A stretch of 64,000 nucleotides of DNA from Distichodus sexfasciatus (GCA_032718565.1 JAVGVS010000159.1:585901-649900); one strand, 5' to 3'; shown: positions 11,668-23,355, counted from the first letter of the stretch. Numbers and translations are program-made. Notes: generated from the sequence alone by a model not told the origin.

Positions 11668-13600
11668 GTTTAGCTCGTCTTATCAATATCACCTTGTAGA
11701 CTTAGAAGCTACAATTTAAAAATGTGGATTCACCAAAACTGTATGAGATCATGAATTAAAAAGTTAGGAGTCCTACACGTTTTGGGACAGGAACCCATAG
11801 ACCCCAAAACCTTCCAGTATAGCTGCCTTGTTTCCAGTGAACGTTCCAGGGAACGGCACCATTGATTACAGGGGAGTACTCAACTTCGATCACGTCCGGT
11901 CTGGTTTTTTAAAACACTTTATTCCTGTTCCAGAAACGACGAGGGGATTAATGAGTGTATTTCAGAAGGGTGTAACCGTCTCCTCCTTTGTGTTGCTTTT
12001 AATCCATCTTCGAAAGCTGCTCGCTGCAGGAAGCTGGAACTCACGCCCGATGGAAGCCAACACCCTCGGCTCCACATTTATCAATATTATATCACATATC
12101 ACAACACAGACTGTCAAACGTCACATGAATTATCTACGTGCGGTTCAGTTGGCCATGAGGGTCCGTCGATGACGCATAAAGACTGTATCCAGGTGCAACA
12201 TCAGCATCATCTCCTGAGCCAGGACCCATACCTTTAATGGAGGTAAAATGTTGTATAAAGACACTTAGAGAGAAAAGTTTAGGAAGATCTTTATCCGAGC
12301 CAATCACAAGAACGACTTGACGGAGGTTAAAGGGCATCACTGCCCTCCTTTTCCTTTTTGGCCATCTTGATATACAGCGAGCTATAGCATCACCTAGTGG
12401 AGTCTATTGGAGTCCTAGTGGGGTCGTGCACTTGAATGGATCTGGAATGAGATGCTTTTATTTGAGGTAATGATTATGGTAAGTGAAGATAGATTCAGAT
12501 ATGGATCCGTTTTAAATGTTGCATTTATTAATAGTTATATTGTTAATCAAATATTTGTATAATCTTTTTAATATTAATAATATATTTATGCCTTCTGCAT
12601 GGTAACTGCTGAGTTAAAATGAGCCCACCGTGCTTCATGCTAGTGTTATGAAGATAAAACTATCTTTGTATGAAAGCTCTTGTTTACTTTGTTCAGCTAG
12701 GCTAAAAATAAGACTTTCCAACTTGAGATCTCGCTTCGGCCAAGTGTTATCCAGGAACTGAGGCTTGTAGTTTGGAGTCAAACTGGCCACATTGAGTCGG
12801 GGGAGAAATATTTTGCATTTGAATGTGGTTTGAATGAAAAGATTAGTGGTGATCTATAATGGAAACTAATGTTGATGACTCAAATTAGGGTTTGAAATCA
12901 ACCCATGGAATTTGAAACACGAAGCATGTCTACGATAGCGCTTCTCATTTTGAAGGAGAGCAACACTGACGATATATAATCCACAAATTAAATTAAATAT
13001 ATCGCATCACAAATCAGAACACTTGACTGGGTGAAGACGGCTAAAGAATGAAAGGCACATGTTAAGTTGCCGGAGGGAGTTGACGATTATGAGAGTTGTC
13101 ATCCTTTAGCCAAGCATGTTCTGTTTAGGCTTGTGAATATGTACATGAAGAATTTGAGTAAATGGATATACAAAAGACAATTCCAAAATGTTTAAAGTAG
13201 TTTCATCAATCTTTAAGATCATCAAAAAATGAACCTCACACAGACATTATCGGAATGACAGTTAGTTAAAAGATTTTGTGCAATCCCATTTTCAAGTTAT
13301 TACAAATTAATTCCTTCCACAAATAACTTATTTAAACATTATACACACTTCTTGTTACTTACAATGACAAATTTTTGTAAGCAGAGAATTTTAGAGGTCT
13401 TAAAATAACAAATATCTTGCTTTTAATAGTCTTTTAAAATAAAATAAAAATCCTAAATTATGATAAATACAAGATACTAAATCCCAGATTGTTCCTATAA
13501 ATGAGGACATATATGATTGCCTCGATTCTCCCTATGTTAGATACAAAGGCATGGACTTGACATCAAGACGCCTCATGTCTAACAATATTGTGCTATTGTT
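11668..13600. other. AT-rich intergenic DNA
   Basis: No gene or clear repeat is seen. A 114-codon ORF at 11828-12172 has no recognisable domain. The stretch 13320-13500 is strongly AT-rich. Confidence 0.4.
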
Positions 13601-13606
13601 AGACTC

Positions 13607-13650
13607 TGGCCTTGACCTAGACCTAGACCTAGACCTAGACCTAGACCTGG
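13607..13650. repeat. (GACCTA)n hexanucleotide repeat
   Basis: About seven tandem GACCTA units, close to the 3' end of ido. On the minus strand this reads as an Arg-Ser type ORF, which is an artefact of the repeat. Confidence 0.9.
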
Positions 13651-13883
13651 GAAGAATGATCAAGTCCTGGTTAATTATGACAAGCATGATGAATCTAAGT
13701 TTATAGATTTGCAAATTTTGGGTTTCCCACAACTGTGTTGGAACAAGTAAGAAGACAGAAGTGATGACAGTGAGCTTACCAGCACCAACCAGTCTTAAGA
13801 AGAAAATTATTCTTAAAGCACACTGTTCTTAAAGCACACTATTCTTAAAACACATCGTCAGTATTACCAACTTGCCAAACCTA

Positions 13884-13889
13884 TTTATT
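13884..13889 (-). terminator. Candidate poly(A) signal of ido
   Basis: AATAAA on the minus strand (TTTATT on plus), about 105 nt past the ido stop codon. It is the first canonical hexamer downstream, which would give a short 3'UTR. The choice is by position only. Confidence 0.5.
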
Positions 13890-13993
13890 TACAACAAATA
13901 CTGAAATTATTCTTAAATGTGATGGTGCACCTCCATACCAGCAGGATTTCCTGCCATCAGGAGCGAATTGATGTCACGCTTCACATTGTAACG

Positions 13994-14400
13994 TCAGAAG
14001 TTATGTTTAGCGTTGCTGTTCCCTTTCGTCAAGATCAGGACGTCTTTGGACTGGTCTCGAACCACCTTGAGGAAGCTCATGATTCCCGATCCGCCGGTTC
14101 CCCTCTCCTCTAGCGCTTTGGGCGCCTTGCCGACCGGGTCGGTTTCCTCGGCCGAGGCCTGGCCGTTTGCCCGAAGCTTTTTGGCACGAGAAGCCGGCAC
14201 GGTGATGAAACGGGTGACGATGATAATGTGGTCGTTCCGCAGGGCCACGAGTTGAGCCACGCAGCGATCAAACGCTTCTGTCAGAAACACGTCGCCTCGT
14301 TTCATCACGAAGGCCCGAAGGGAGGGAGCTCGGGAGATGCTGTCGATGAAGTGCTTGTGAGACGGGGGCATGTAGTCTCTCATTCGGCTGAGAAAATCAC
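13994..14400 (-). CDS. ido1: ido exon 9, last coding exon (aa 282-416)
   Basis: It encodes DFLSRMRDYMPPSHKHF, then NDHIIIVTRF with the proximal haem ligand His339 (human His346), a lysine/alanine-rich linker, and the RGTGGSGIMSFLKVVRD terminal helix. It is separated from exon 8 by a 3.2-kb intron that holds two MITEs. The stop is at 13994-13996. Confidence 0.95.
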
Positions 14401-17400
14401 CTGAACGGATTCAAATCATACATGAAATGTTAATGCCAGAAATATCATATAGCTTCTTCATATATTATATATATTTATTTGCATGTTCCACTTATTTGTC
14501 ATGTGGAGTAAAATGTGCATTGGTCCAGTCTCGATCTGCCTTGGTTTCTCTCTCAGTCTCAACACACTCAGGTCTTGGTCTTGTCTCCTCATCTCGACAC
14601 ACTCTGGTCTTGGTCTTTTCTCTGTCTTGACACTCTCTGGTCTTGTTTTTGTCTCAGTCTCGACACACTCTAGTCTTGGTCTTCTCTCGGTCTTGACACA
14701 CTCTGGTCTTGTTTTTGTCCCAGTCTCAACACACTCTAGTCTTGGTCTTGTCTCAGTCTCAACACACTCTGGTCTTGGTCTTGTCTCGGTCTCGACACAC
14801 TCTGGTCTTGGTTTTGTCTCAGTCTCGACACACTCTGGTCTTGGTCTTGACACACTCTGCTCTTGGTCTTCTCTCGGTCTCAACACATTCTGGTCTTGTT
14901 TTTGTCCCAGTCTCAACACACTCTGGTCTTGGTCTTGTCTCGGTCTCAACACACTCTGGTCTTAGTCTTGTCTTGGTTTTGACCCACTCTGGTCTTGTTC
15001 TTTTCTCAGTCTCGACACACTCTGGTCTTGGTCTTGTCTCGGTCTCGACACACTCTGGTCTTGGTCTTGACCCACTCTGGTCTTGGTCTTGTCTCGGTCT
15101 TGATACACTCTGGTCTTGGTCTTGTCTCGGTCTTGACACACTCTGTCTGGTCTTGGTCTTGTCTCCTCATCTCAACACACTCTGGTCTTGTTCCTGTCTC
15201 GGTTTTGACCCACTCTGGTCTTGGTCTTGTTTCCTCATCTCGACACACTCTGGCCTTGGTCTTGTCTCGGTCTCATTTTAGGTGGTCTTGTCCCCATCTC
15301 TAGAATTTAATACAAATATCTAAAAAATAATAGAAATTAATACTCCCCCCCAGTTGAAAACCCCTGTCTTAGACGTCAAGACCAGCTTACGTAGAGAAAG
15401 GGTGCTAACGGTAATTTTAGAACCTGGAGCTGGAGGAGAAAAGACCTTCAAAATAATGTGCTCCAATGAGCTGTAAATGATTTTATTGCTGTTTTTAATT
15501 ACAATCTGTGTGGAAAGAAAATGTTTTTAAGACTCTGTTCTTGCTCTTTTCTGCACTGTGACGCCAACCGAATGAGCGCATATCGCCCTGTATATCTAGG
15601 CTTTGTTTTAAGTTCTTTGTGCCAAGTAAAGTTGTCCTGCTATAACATCCTGTTGCTAAGGAAGATGCTTATCCAAAATCTTAGAGTCCAGAGTTCCTCA
15701 GTCACGCTGAGACTTTTTGCCGTTTAATTACACTACCTCCTCACTCCACTTTTCACAGCATAACAAAATGAGATTTCAATTAAAAAGTGTTGCGACATGG
15801 TAATTATGGTTGATGTCTGGTTTTGGGAGAGTTTTATGTGCGTGGCCATCCTGCATCTGCAGGAAACATGCTGACATTCACTAACGAGGACGTTTTTAAT
15901 TTTAAAAAGGTTTTTTTTTTTTACTTTCCTTTGAAGTACATTTTCATGACCTTGGTAAGAATATTTCTTCCAGGTTCTGCGAAATTTCAGACACTTCCAC
16001 TCACTATTCATTTTTAGAGTTGGGACCTCTGAAATGTGCAGAACCTTCCTTTAAGATTCGCAGACTTTTATTTAACAGCCAACATTACGACCAGCTCCAA
16101 GTACATTTTTAAGAATAATGGGAGAACCCCCGGGGATCACAGTATACTAACACAAAGCCTTCTTTTATATTTAACATCAAATTTATTTGATTTTGACTTT
16201 TTCATTACTTGACTTGCTTTATATATATAAACTCTAATGTTTACTGGCCTAATGACTGCCGTGCATGCTGAAGATTTTGCAGCTGTTGCAACAATAAAAT
16301 CAGTGGTGCACAGAGTAGCCAATATCCATACTTCAGTTAAAGTAAAGATTCATAAAGTCACCCATTAAAATGCTACTTGATTAAAAGTACTAAAGTATAA
16401 TTTTTTCCTCTTAATAGTAATGGTTAGACACGACAAGAAATGCTCTTAAAGAAAGTCATTTGCTTATTTTTTTAAATATGATGTTAATTCTTAAATTCCT
16501 TTGATTCCAAAACTGATGAAGATCAACTGTGCCACAAATCCCCATCATGTTGGCACCAGTAACCACAACATACTTGGTCTTATTTTAAAAGGATTTTGCA
16601 CCATCAGTTAGTTACACAGTAGCCTGCAGGTGGCGACATCCGCCCTTCAGTATCTAAAAGAAGAAATGTGTTTTTATTTTCTCTGGAGACAAAATTTGTG
16701 TGGATAATGTAATAAGTAATAATGTAATGACGTAACGGCCGTATAACAAGTAGAAATGTACTAGATTTACTAACATTACTCTTCATTATACTTGAGTAAT
16801 GTAGGAAGGAAAAGTTATATATCAGAGCTGCAGCCAGGCGCAGATTAACGCACAGGCTAGATGTGGCTTGGACCTAGGGGTCCCCATGTGTACCAGCCTT
16901 CCATGGGGCCCCCGGTTTCCTAGTAAAAATATCATTAAAATAAGAGTGGCATGGGGGCTAACAGAAAATGTAGCCATGGGGCCCATGTACACCTTAATCT
17001 GCCCCTGGCTACAGCAGTTTTTCATAGATTAACAATTGGATAAATGCAGTCAATCGTTTTGAACCATTTTGGTCTATAAAATGAGCTGGGTTTAGCCTTT
17101 CTGGGTGAGAACTTCTGGGTTTAGCCTTTCTGGGGGAGAACTTCTGGGTTTAGCCTTTCCCACAATCTCCCACACGCCATCGGTGCGAGGTCACAATAAA
17201 GCAATGGATGCGCATTCAGGAATAAACGCTAAAAATCTCAATAAATATGTATTGTGAGTTGAATGCTGGTTGTTGTGAGTTGAATGCGTGTTTTGTCTGT
17301 AATAAAGAGGAATATTTGACTGAACTGGAGCGTTTTAGCGCGCGTGTTTACGTCACGAAAAACGTCATTTATGCGTTTTTATGAATTTATTTCTGTATTT

Positions 17401-19538
17401 GTGCCCGGAGTATCTCACAAATTCTTTTACATAGAGATGAATCAGATCGTGCCAGTGAAAACGTTCTGTGTCACTAATAAGCGTTTGTGGGGTATGTGAG
17501 TAAAAAGAATTAAACGAAGCTTCGACTCTTTTGCCCGGACCATTATTTGTAATCATACTGAATTCTGATCCTCTCTCTGACTCTCTTACCGCTGGATCCA
17601 TCATGTTTGACTCCCAGTAGCTCGTCAAAGCAGTGCAGCAGTGAACTCTCGGCAGCACTTCCACCCGAAAACTCCATCGGCTCGGCCCGAACACCCTCGT
17701 ACACCAGGCCCTCCGGCATTGTGGGGTTGTCCTTCCACCTGAGATGTTTTCCGTTGCACCGATGAACAGGCAGGTGTACAAACACAGATGCACAGAGCCA
17801 TGCGTGATGGAACAGTTCGGTGGGATTAATATTTTCTCATCATTAGCACATAATGAGAGCATTACTACTTCATCACGATGGACGGGGAGAATTATGACCG
17901 CGTTTTATGTAACTAACTGTGATGATTTAATAACTTGTGGGCTCGGAAAAGATTACGTACTGAATGCCACTCTCTCAGATTCACTCCTGGCCCTTTAAAA
18001 GCATTGACCATGCTCAAAAGCAGTCCCATTAGTGGGAAAATGCCATAAAAGCAGTAAAAAAGCTGAAAAAATTCAAACCAAGTTAGTTTAAAGAAAAAAA
18101 TACTTCTATGCAGTAGATGTAGACAAATAGCTCACAGACCAGTTTGGTTATGATCTCCAAATCACACAAGACTTAAGATATCTAATCTAGGGCTGGATTC
18201 TTGCTTATGGATTAAGCCTAGTCTTGGATTAAGTTGTGGTACTACATTTACAGTATTTAGCAGACGCTCTTATCCAGAGCGACTTACATCTCTTAATTTC
18301 AGGGACAGTTCCCCTGAGAGCAATTTAGGATTAAGGGTCTTGTTCTGGGACCCAATGTTGGTAACGCCAGAGGTCAGATTCGAACGCACAACCTTTGGGT
18401 CCCAAGGCGAGTGTCCTACCACTAGGCCACCAACACTAGGCTTTGGCCCCTAATGTCTAAACTTAAATCAATATCAATGTTTATAACAGATAATGACAAT
18501 TTAAAAACAAAATGTTATTCAAGTGATAAAATGATATTTAAACAATTTCTAGAGACAATGGTCCTCATTCTAGTGTTTTCTTAAATTAGTTTTTTAAAAA
18601 GTTGACATTTATATAGTACAATATTAAACAGATAAAGAATTGAGGAAAAATACAATACACACATTTTCGTCTATATCTTGTAAAAGACGTGTTATGCCAT
18701 AGTCATGGTTACTTACCCAGACAGAAATAATCTCATAACGCCATAGAATACAGATGGATCCACGTATGCTGAAATACAGAAGTTAACATTGAGAAGAGAC
18801 TCTTAAACTGCTGCATGAACATAAATATCGCAAAATGATCAATACCACAGAACCTCATAAGTAAGCAAACATCACCATGCATTAGTTTGAGGGCCTCCTT
18901 CATGCTGATTAAAGCCTGACTGAGAAGGTCCAGCGCTTTGGTTACCATCGCGACGTTGCCATCACGGACCCAGCTGATCATTTCAGGAATGGTCTGCAAT
19001 GTGGAACACTTTGTCATTTTGGTCTTTAGTCCATTAGCATGTCCTGACTGACCGTACTGACTGACTACTTTATTTGACATTTTGAAGCGGTAACTTCATT
19101 TTTGTCTTCAAAATATTTTTGCATGGTGGAGCATTTGCAACCTTGCGCTAACAGTGGTGTGTATCGAAATTTCAGGAGCACTGACGTGACTGATACACTC
19201 CAAAGCCATTACCACGTTATTGTCACTGCTGGAAATGGTTCACTGGCCGGGACCCAGTCAAATGTGGCCTTGTGGTAGAAAACTGACTCACGTAGGTACT
19301 GAGCAGAGGGAGATGAGTGACTGTTGACAACATTAACGACAACTCAAACTTTCAGTTAAGGGTGTAGCACCTTAATTGCAGGGACGGCAGCCAGTTCCAC
19401 CAGCAGTGTGACCAAAAAAAATCCTCTCGCACTCTCACCACCAGGCAGAGTTAAGATCAGTTCTAGGTTCCTTACAGGACACAAAACACACATTCATCAG
19501 AGCTATGGTAATAAGATGGCTCCCTCTACTGGCCAACA

Positions 19539-19616
<78 letters not shown>

Positions 19617-19827
19617 TTAATAATAATGTTAGCATTGTTGTTTGTTTTAATAATAATGATGATAACAACTGTTGGTTCATAACAACAATGATAAATAACA
19701 ACAACAACAATATAATAATATCGTTAACATTGTTGTTTGTTTATCAATAATGATGATAAATAAACTGTTGGTTATTTATATAACAACAATGATGATAACA
19801 ACAACAACAACAACAAATAACAACAAC

Positions 19828-19900
<73 letters not shown>

Positions 19901-19990
19901 TTAACATTGTTGTTCGTTTAATAATAATGATGATAACAACTGGTTGGTTTATAACAACTGATAACAACAACAACAATATTATCAATAATA

Positions 19991-20042
<52 letters not shown>

Positions 20043-23000
20043 GCAATAATAATAATAATAATAATAATAATGAAGATTTTTAGGCACTTACTCCATATTA
20101 AGAGGACTGAAACACCAGGAACCATATATTACATGAAAGAAGAAGGAAAAGTTATATATTATATTATATTATATTATATTATATTATATTATGCTATATT
20201 ATATTATATTATATTATATTATATTATATTATATTATATTATATTATACATCTCCTTTGGTAGTTAATTAATTATTTGTATAGTGATTATAAGTTGTGGG
20301 CACAACTCGGTCAGTGGTTTCTACGGTCAGTCCATTTGTGAAAGGACGATGTTGAAGAGAATGACAGCATCTTACCCATTACTGTCTCTTTTCCTCCAGT
20401 TGGCCAAGACAATATCAGCATGTGTGAGGATGGGGGGGAGACCAAGCTTCTGAGACACCTCCCAAAACGGGACAGCCAAATTCCGCGGGAGAACCTACCA
20501 CACACACACACACACACACACAGATGAGAGGTACGTATATAAGAGCTACATTGCATGTATTTCCTTTTTGTGTTGCTTCTAGACTAATGTGTAATGATTA
20601 GGTCGAGCTGTTTGACTTCAAATAAATATCACAATTAACTTGTTAATTATTTTGTTTTGGTTAATTGCCCAGCCCAAGTTGTGGTTGGTGGCGTAACAGT
20701 TAGCGAGTTGGTTCAAGTTCTGGACCAGTAAGGTACCACAGAGGTACTCATGAGCAAAGTACCATGCCCAAGCATTGCTCCACGGGCACTGCCAGATAAG
20801 CTGCCCACTGCTCCTTCCCGGGTGGGTCAAATCCAGAGGTCACATTTCATTGTGGTGCAGTGTTGTGGTGTGTTCACAGTGACAGATGATCACTCACTTA
20901 TATTCACATAATACTTGCTGAGAAAGTATTCATATGTACCTTGACTGTGTCTCGCTCGCCCTCCTGCCAGACGTAGCCCATCGTCATGACGCCCAGAGCC
21001 AGATGAGCCAATCGCAGCTCGTGATGAGTCTGTAGGAAGTGTGTCTCCAAGTGGCACATCTGGAGTTAAAGAAAGATGGTAAGATGTAGTCGTAGTGTTT
21101 GTTAATGAAGCAAGAGTAATAATATATTGCTAGTAAACATTCTTCAACAGTAGGGATGAAGCCGGTTTGGTTCGATGAGAGACTCCAGTTCAGTGCACTC
21201 ACAACGAAAGAGGGGAAACAAAGTAGTTCCCTCATTTATTCCAGCTTAGCCTGGTACATTGCAAAAAAGGCTGCTTTTTCTTTGCACCTTTTTCATTCTG
21301 CTGACTCCAGTGCAAAAGTGCAACAGTGCTATATAAAAACTGCTAAATTTAAATCATGTACTTTTAAATAAAAAATAATAATTTAATACCTCAATGTATT
21401 ATTACACCCCTAATCAACGGTATTAGATGAAATAGACTTTATTTAATAGACATTACTTACAAATGAAAGACATAGTGAGATCTAAACTCTTCAGAAACAC
21501 AATAAAATGTTATCATTTTAAAGTCCCATATTATGAAAAAATTCACTTTTTCTGTTCTTTGGACATCCATTTGGGTCTGTACTGCCTCTACACACGGTTA
21601 GTATTAATTTACGAATGTCAGAAATCGTGTGTTTAAACAAGCCGTTTAGATTTCTCCTTCTTCTACGTCACAGTAGGGGACGTTTGAATAACTCCACCCT
21701 CCTCTCTGAGAAGCTCCGCCCACCAGGTAGAACTGCTAGCGCTTCGTGATGCGCCATGTTTTCTCACAAGCGCTAGCATAGGAATCGCACTGAAGAAGTC
21801 TAGCGGCGGAGTGTTGTGTTGAACTGTATGGATGGACTTCCAGCAGCAGCCATGTGGATTATTTTCACGTGAGGTAAACTCTCGCTGTGCCGTCTACACT
21901 GCACCCAGTTCCGGAGTGAGGACGTGTGAGGGCAGCAGCGGCTCATTTGCATTTAGGAATACTAATGTGAAACTATTTCAGAACAGACTGTTCGTAATTT
22001 GCATTTAGGAATACTAATGAGGAAGAGCCTGTTCTGAAAGGAACTGAAATAGAGGGTTAAAAAGCAGGCGAACATGCCTAATCTGAGACGTATCATCAGC
22101 AAACTACTCTAGAGACATGTTTAGTGGAGCTAAAACCTATTTTAACTTGTTGAGAAAAATTATAATATGGGACCTTTAAGGATAAAATTATACGAATTCA
22201 ATTCTTAAATTCACAGACTTTAGCAATCCATTTTTGCATCATAACTGCAAATATAATGCAAATATTCTGATCCTTCATAAATTATTAAGCCAATACATCC
22301 ACAGACATTCAATGGCACATTTTGGGGGGAGATACGTAGGTAGTATTTACATCTAATTAAGAGACTGAAATGAACAGAAAAAGTGAATAAAAAATTGAAA
22401 AACGTAGGAGTGTAGTTTAATTAAGACTAGGGTCAGCTGCCATCCCATGAAGAAAAAAGCTGTAGTGACAGACTGCTTTGTGCATTCTCACAATTGTGGC
22501 TTAGATTTTTGGGGAACTGTGTTTAGAGGTTAGAGTTCTGGGAAATTCATAAGAATAATATGAAAAACCTTTTTATCAAGTGGCTTAGTGTCATATGTTT
22601 TGTGCTGAAGTCACATCAACCACACTGAAACCACGCTGTTCTGTACCTTGTGAACTGAGGAGCGAAGAGTGTGGGAAGAGATGAGCTCACAGACACGTCC
22701 AGCGATGTCCATCCATGGCTGATAGTACGGTGGCAAATTTTCCTTAGGGATCACATAACGTAGCTTTAATACTTTAATATCTATATTGTGTGACATTGTT
22801 TTGTTGAACTGTATTCTTATTGACTACACATTGCAAAAACTGTTAACTCAGCGAAACATCAGCTTTCAGATTCTTCACGAGCAAACTCGGGGATGCTGAA
22901 GTGTCCAAAAACATAACACTGACAATTATTCATTTCAGATATGAAAATGTCAAAATGATATTGAAACATATTAATCTATGAGCAGTAGCGTCTTCTACAC

Positions 23001-23159
23001 CCCCCTTGACATTTTATTTGACAACTTTTGCATGATGTCAAAAAAACACCATAAATGAGTTGTACTTACCAGAGGTTGTGGCAAAGCAAATCCATATTCT
23101 TCAGATACATGGTGCTGCTTTAGGGACAGAAGCTTGTCTGACCTGATTTCAGTTCCCAT
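13994..23159 (-). CDS. ido1: Indoleamine 2,3-dioxygenase (IDO2-like), nine coding exons
   Basis: This is a haem enzyme of the cytosolic kynurenine pathway that opens the indole ring of L-tryptophan. Coding exons (minus strand): 23159-23070, 22742-22647, 21059-20940, 20494-20376, 19470-19371, 18993-18876, 18768-18717, 17738-17590, 14400-13994. They total 1251 nt, or 416 aa plus stop, against 403-420 aa in mammals. Every junction is GT-AG and all phases agree. Family landmarks are EEYGFALP (about 20-27), GYVWQEGE, LPPILTHADIVLANW, GFFLVTLLVE, FYGVMRLFLSGW, GLVYEG, GGSA, MRDYMPPSH, and NDHIIIVTRF with the proximal haem ligand His339. Phe222 and Arg227 match human IDO1 F226/R231. His at the IDO1 Tyr126 site, Thr at the Ser167 site, and wording such as WKDNP and RGTGG recall IDO2, so this is probably the IDO2-like single fish gene. 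The start is placed at MGTEIRS; an in-frame ATG-less extension upstream is less likely. Confidence 0.95.
14483..15302 (-). mobile_element. hAT-like MITE expanded into a minisatellite, in ido intron 8
   Basis: The right border matches, inverted, the left end of the element at 24554 (GGTGGTCTTG, ending at TCTCTA 15302). The left part (CATGTTCCACTTATTTGTCA) matches its interior near 24720. Between them about 700 bp is a degenerate array of GGTCTTGTCTCGGTCTCAAC-type units of 24-36 bp. The outer half is missing. The long ORFs on both strands here are just the repeat being translated. Confidence 0.8.
16835..17007. mobile_element. Short hAT-like MITE in ido intron 8
   Basis: The ends are CAGGCGCAGATTAA and, inverted, TTAATCTGCCCCTG. 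The flanking 8-mers GCTGCAGC and GCTACAGC differ at one base, as expected for an old hAT target duplication. Confidence 0.8.
17080..17160. repeat. Three-copy tandem repeat, about 29 bp
   Basis: TGGGTTTAGCCTTTCTGGG plus GAGAACTTC occurs twice in full and a third time in part. Intronic in ido. Confidence 0.75.
17590..17738 (-). CDS. ido1: ido exon 8 (aa 232-282)
   Basis: It encodes WKDNPTMPEGLVYEG, the GGSAAESS glycine/serine loop near the haem propionate, and FDELLGVKHDGSS. The acceptor is ATCTCAG|G and the donor is AGCG|GTAAGA. Confidence 0.94.
18237..18437 (-). mobile_element. tRNA-derived SINE in ido intron 7
   Basis: The reverse strand reads a tRNA-like head (GTGGCCTAGTGGTAGGACAC, B box GTTCGAATC). 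The body follows, then the fish-wide tail motif (plus strand: TTTAGCAGACGCTCTTATCC then AGAGCGACTTACAT). Confidence 0.85.
18717..18768 (-). CDS. ido1: ido exon 7, small 52-nt exon (aa 215-232)
   Basis: This short exon is defined by TTTCAG|CA and TGG|GTAAGT and encodes YVDPSVFYGVMRLFLSG. It carries Phe222 and Arg227, equivalent to the substrate-pocket F226 and R231 of human IDO1. Phases 1 and 2 fit its neighbours exactly. Confidence 0.92.
18876..18993 (-). CDS. ido1: ido exon 6 (aa 176-215)
   Basis: It encodes TIPEMISWVRDGN...LKLMH, the variable amphipathic helices of the large domain. The acceptor is TTGCAG|ACC and the donor is CATG|GTGATG (phase 1). The next exon completes the split codon in frame. 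Confidence 0.9.
19371..19470 (-). CDS. ido1: ido exon 5 (aa 142-175)
   Basis: It encodes NLELILTLPGGESARG and GFFLVTLLVELAAVPAIK, the helix lining the distal haem pocket. Thr163 replaces the Ser167 of human IDO1, as in IDO2. The acceptor CTGTAAG|G has a weak context. The product is about four residues shorter than mammalian IDO2 just before NLE, so the 5' edge is the least certain boundary of the gene. It ends in phase 0 at AAG|GTGCTA. Confidence 0.85.
19541..20072. repeat. (AAT)n microsatellites in ido intron 4
   Basis: Three long (AAT)n blocks (about 19541-19630, 19826-19900 and 19985-20072) are joined by similar spacers holding GTTAACATTGTTGTT and GATGATAACAACTG. This suggests a tandemly duplicated unit. 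It fills most of the 900-nt intron between ido exons 4 and 5. Poly-Asn and poly-Leu ORFs are artefacts. Confidence 0.95.
20150..20248. repeat. (ATATT)n pentanucleotide array
   Basis: About 19 units of ATATT with one variant, inside ido intron 4. Confidence 0.95.
20376..20494 (-). CDS. ido1: ido exon 4 (aa 103-142)
   Basis: It encodes VLPRNLAVPFWEVS and LPPILTHADIVLANW, part of the haem pocket. His at the position of human IDO1 Tyr126 is IDO2-like. The acceptor GGTAG| is preceded directly by an 11-unit (GT) tract (20498-20522 as CA on the plus strand) instead of a C/T-rich tract. It ends in phase 2 at GGTAAG. Confidence 0.93.
20685..20905 (+). mobile_element. Mermaid-like SINE in ido intron 3
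   Basis: The head GGTGGCGTAACAGTTAGCGA is followed by the conserved body (GCTGCCCACTGCTCCTTCCC, GTCACATTTCATTGTGGTGC). It lies antisense to ido. Confidence 0.8.
20940..21059 (-). CDS. ido1: ido exon 3 (aa 63-102)
   Basis: It has 40 whole codons from CTCCAG|ATG to GTCAAG|GTACAT. It contains HELRLAHLALG and MTMGYVWQEGE, conserved helices of the small domain. Phase 0 on both sides. Confidence 0.94.
21522..22175. mobile_element. TTAA-flanked MITE in ido intron 2
   Basis: TTAA at 21518-21521 and 22176-22179 flanks ends AGTCCCATATTATG and, inverted, ATAATATGGGACCT. A TTAA target fits piggyBac- or Kolobok-type mobilisation. Near the right end TTTGCATTTAGGAATACTAA is repeated (about 21945 and 21997). 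Confidence 0.85.
22647..22742 (-). CDS. ido1: ido exon 2 (aa 31-62)
   Basis: It has 32 whole codons (ENLPPYYQPWMDIA...SSVHK), bounded by CTAAG| and |GTACAG. It encodes the start of the small N-terminal helical domain. Phase 0 on both sides. Confidence 0.93.
23070..23159 (-). CDS. ido1: ido exon 1 (aa 1-30)
   Basis: It starts at the ATG read from 23159 and encodes MGTEIRS...EEYGFALPQPL, the N-terminal signature of the IDO family. It ends at a clean donor (CTG|GTAAGT, phase 0). The frame stays open upstream to about 23258, so a longer N-terminus cannot be excluded, but the short form aligns best in length. Confidence 0.88.
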
Positions 23160-23274
23160 GCCAAACAAACTGTGCCGAGTTTCAGTGACGTGAGTTGAGA
23201 GAACGAACAACTGACGCCAATCGAGGCGAAATGAGGCTTTGTCAATCTGCACATACAAATTTTATGTCATTGCT

Positions 23275-23318
23275 TCCCTCTTACCTCCCTCCCTTCCTTC
23301 GTCCCTCCCTCCCTCCCT

Positions 23319-23350
<32 letters not shown>

Positions 23351-23355
23351 TTGTC
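23275..23355 (+). repeat. Polypyrimidine tract (CCCT)n(CT)n
   Basis: About 80 nt without a purine run, made of CCCT/CCTT units then (CT)n, about 100 bp upstream of the ido start codon. It could form triplex DNA. Whether it belongs to the ido promoter is unknown. Confidence 0.85.

Noticed and set aside
14458..15303. Long ORFs on both strands with ETETRPRPECV or HSGLGLVS repeats
   Set aside because: They are translations of the minisatellite in the MITE; all frames lack stops for that reason.
19435..20087. Poly-Asn, poly-Leu and poly-Tyr ORFs
   Set aside because: They are translations of (AAT)n microsatellites.
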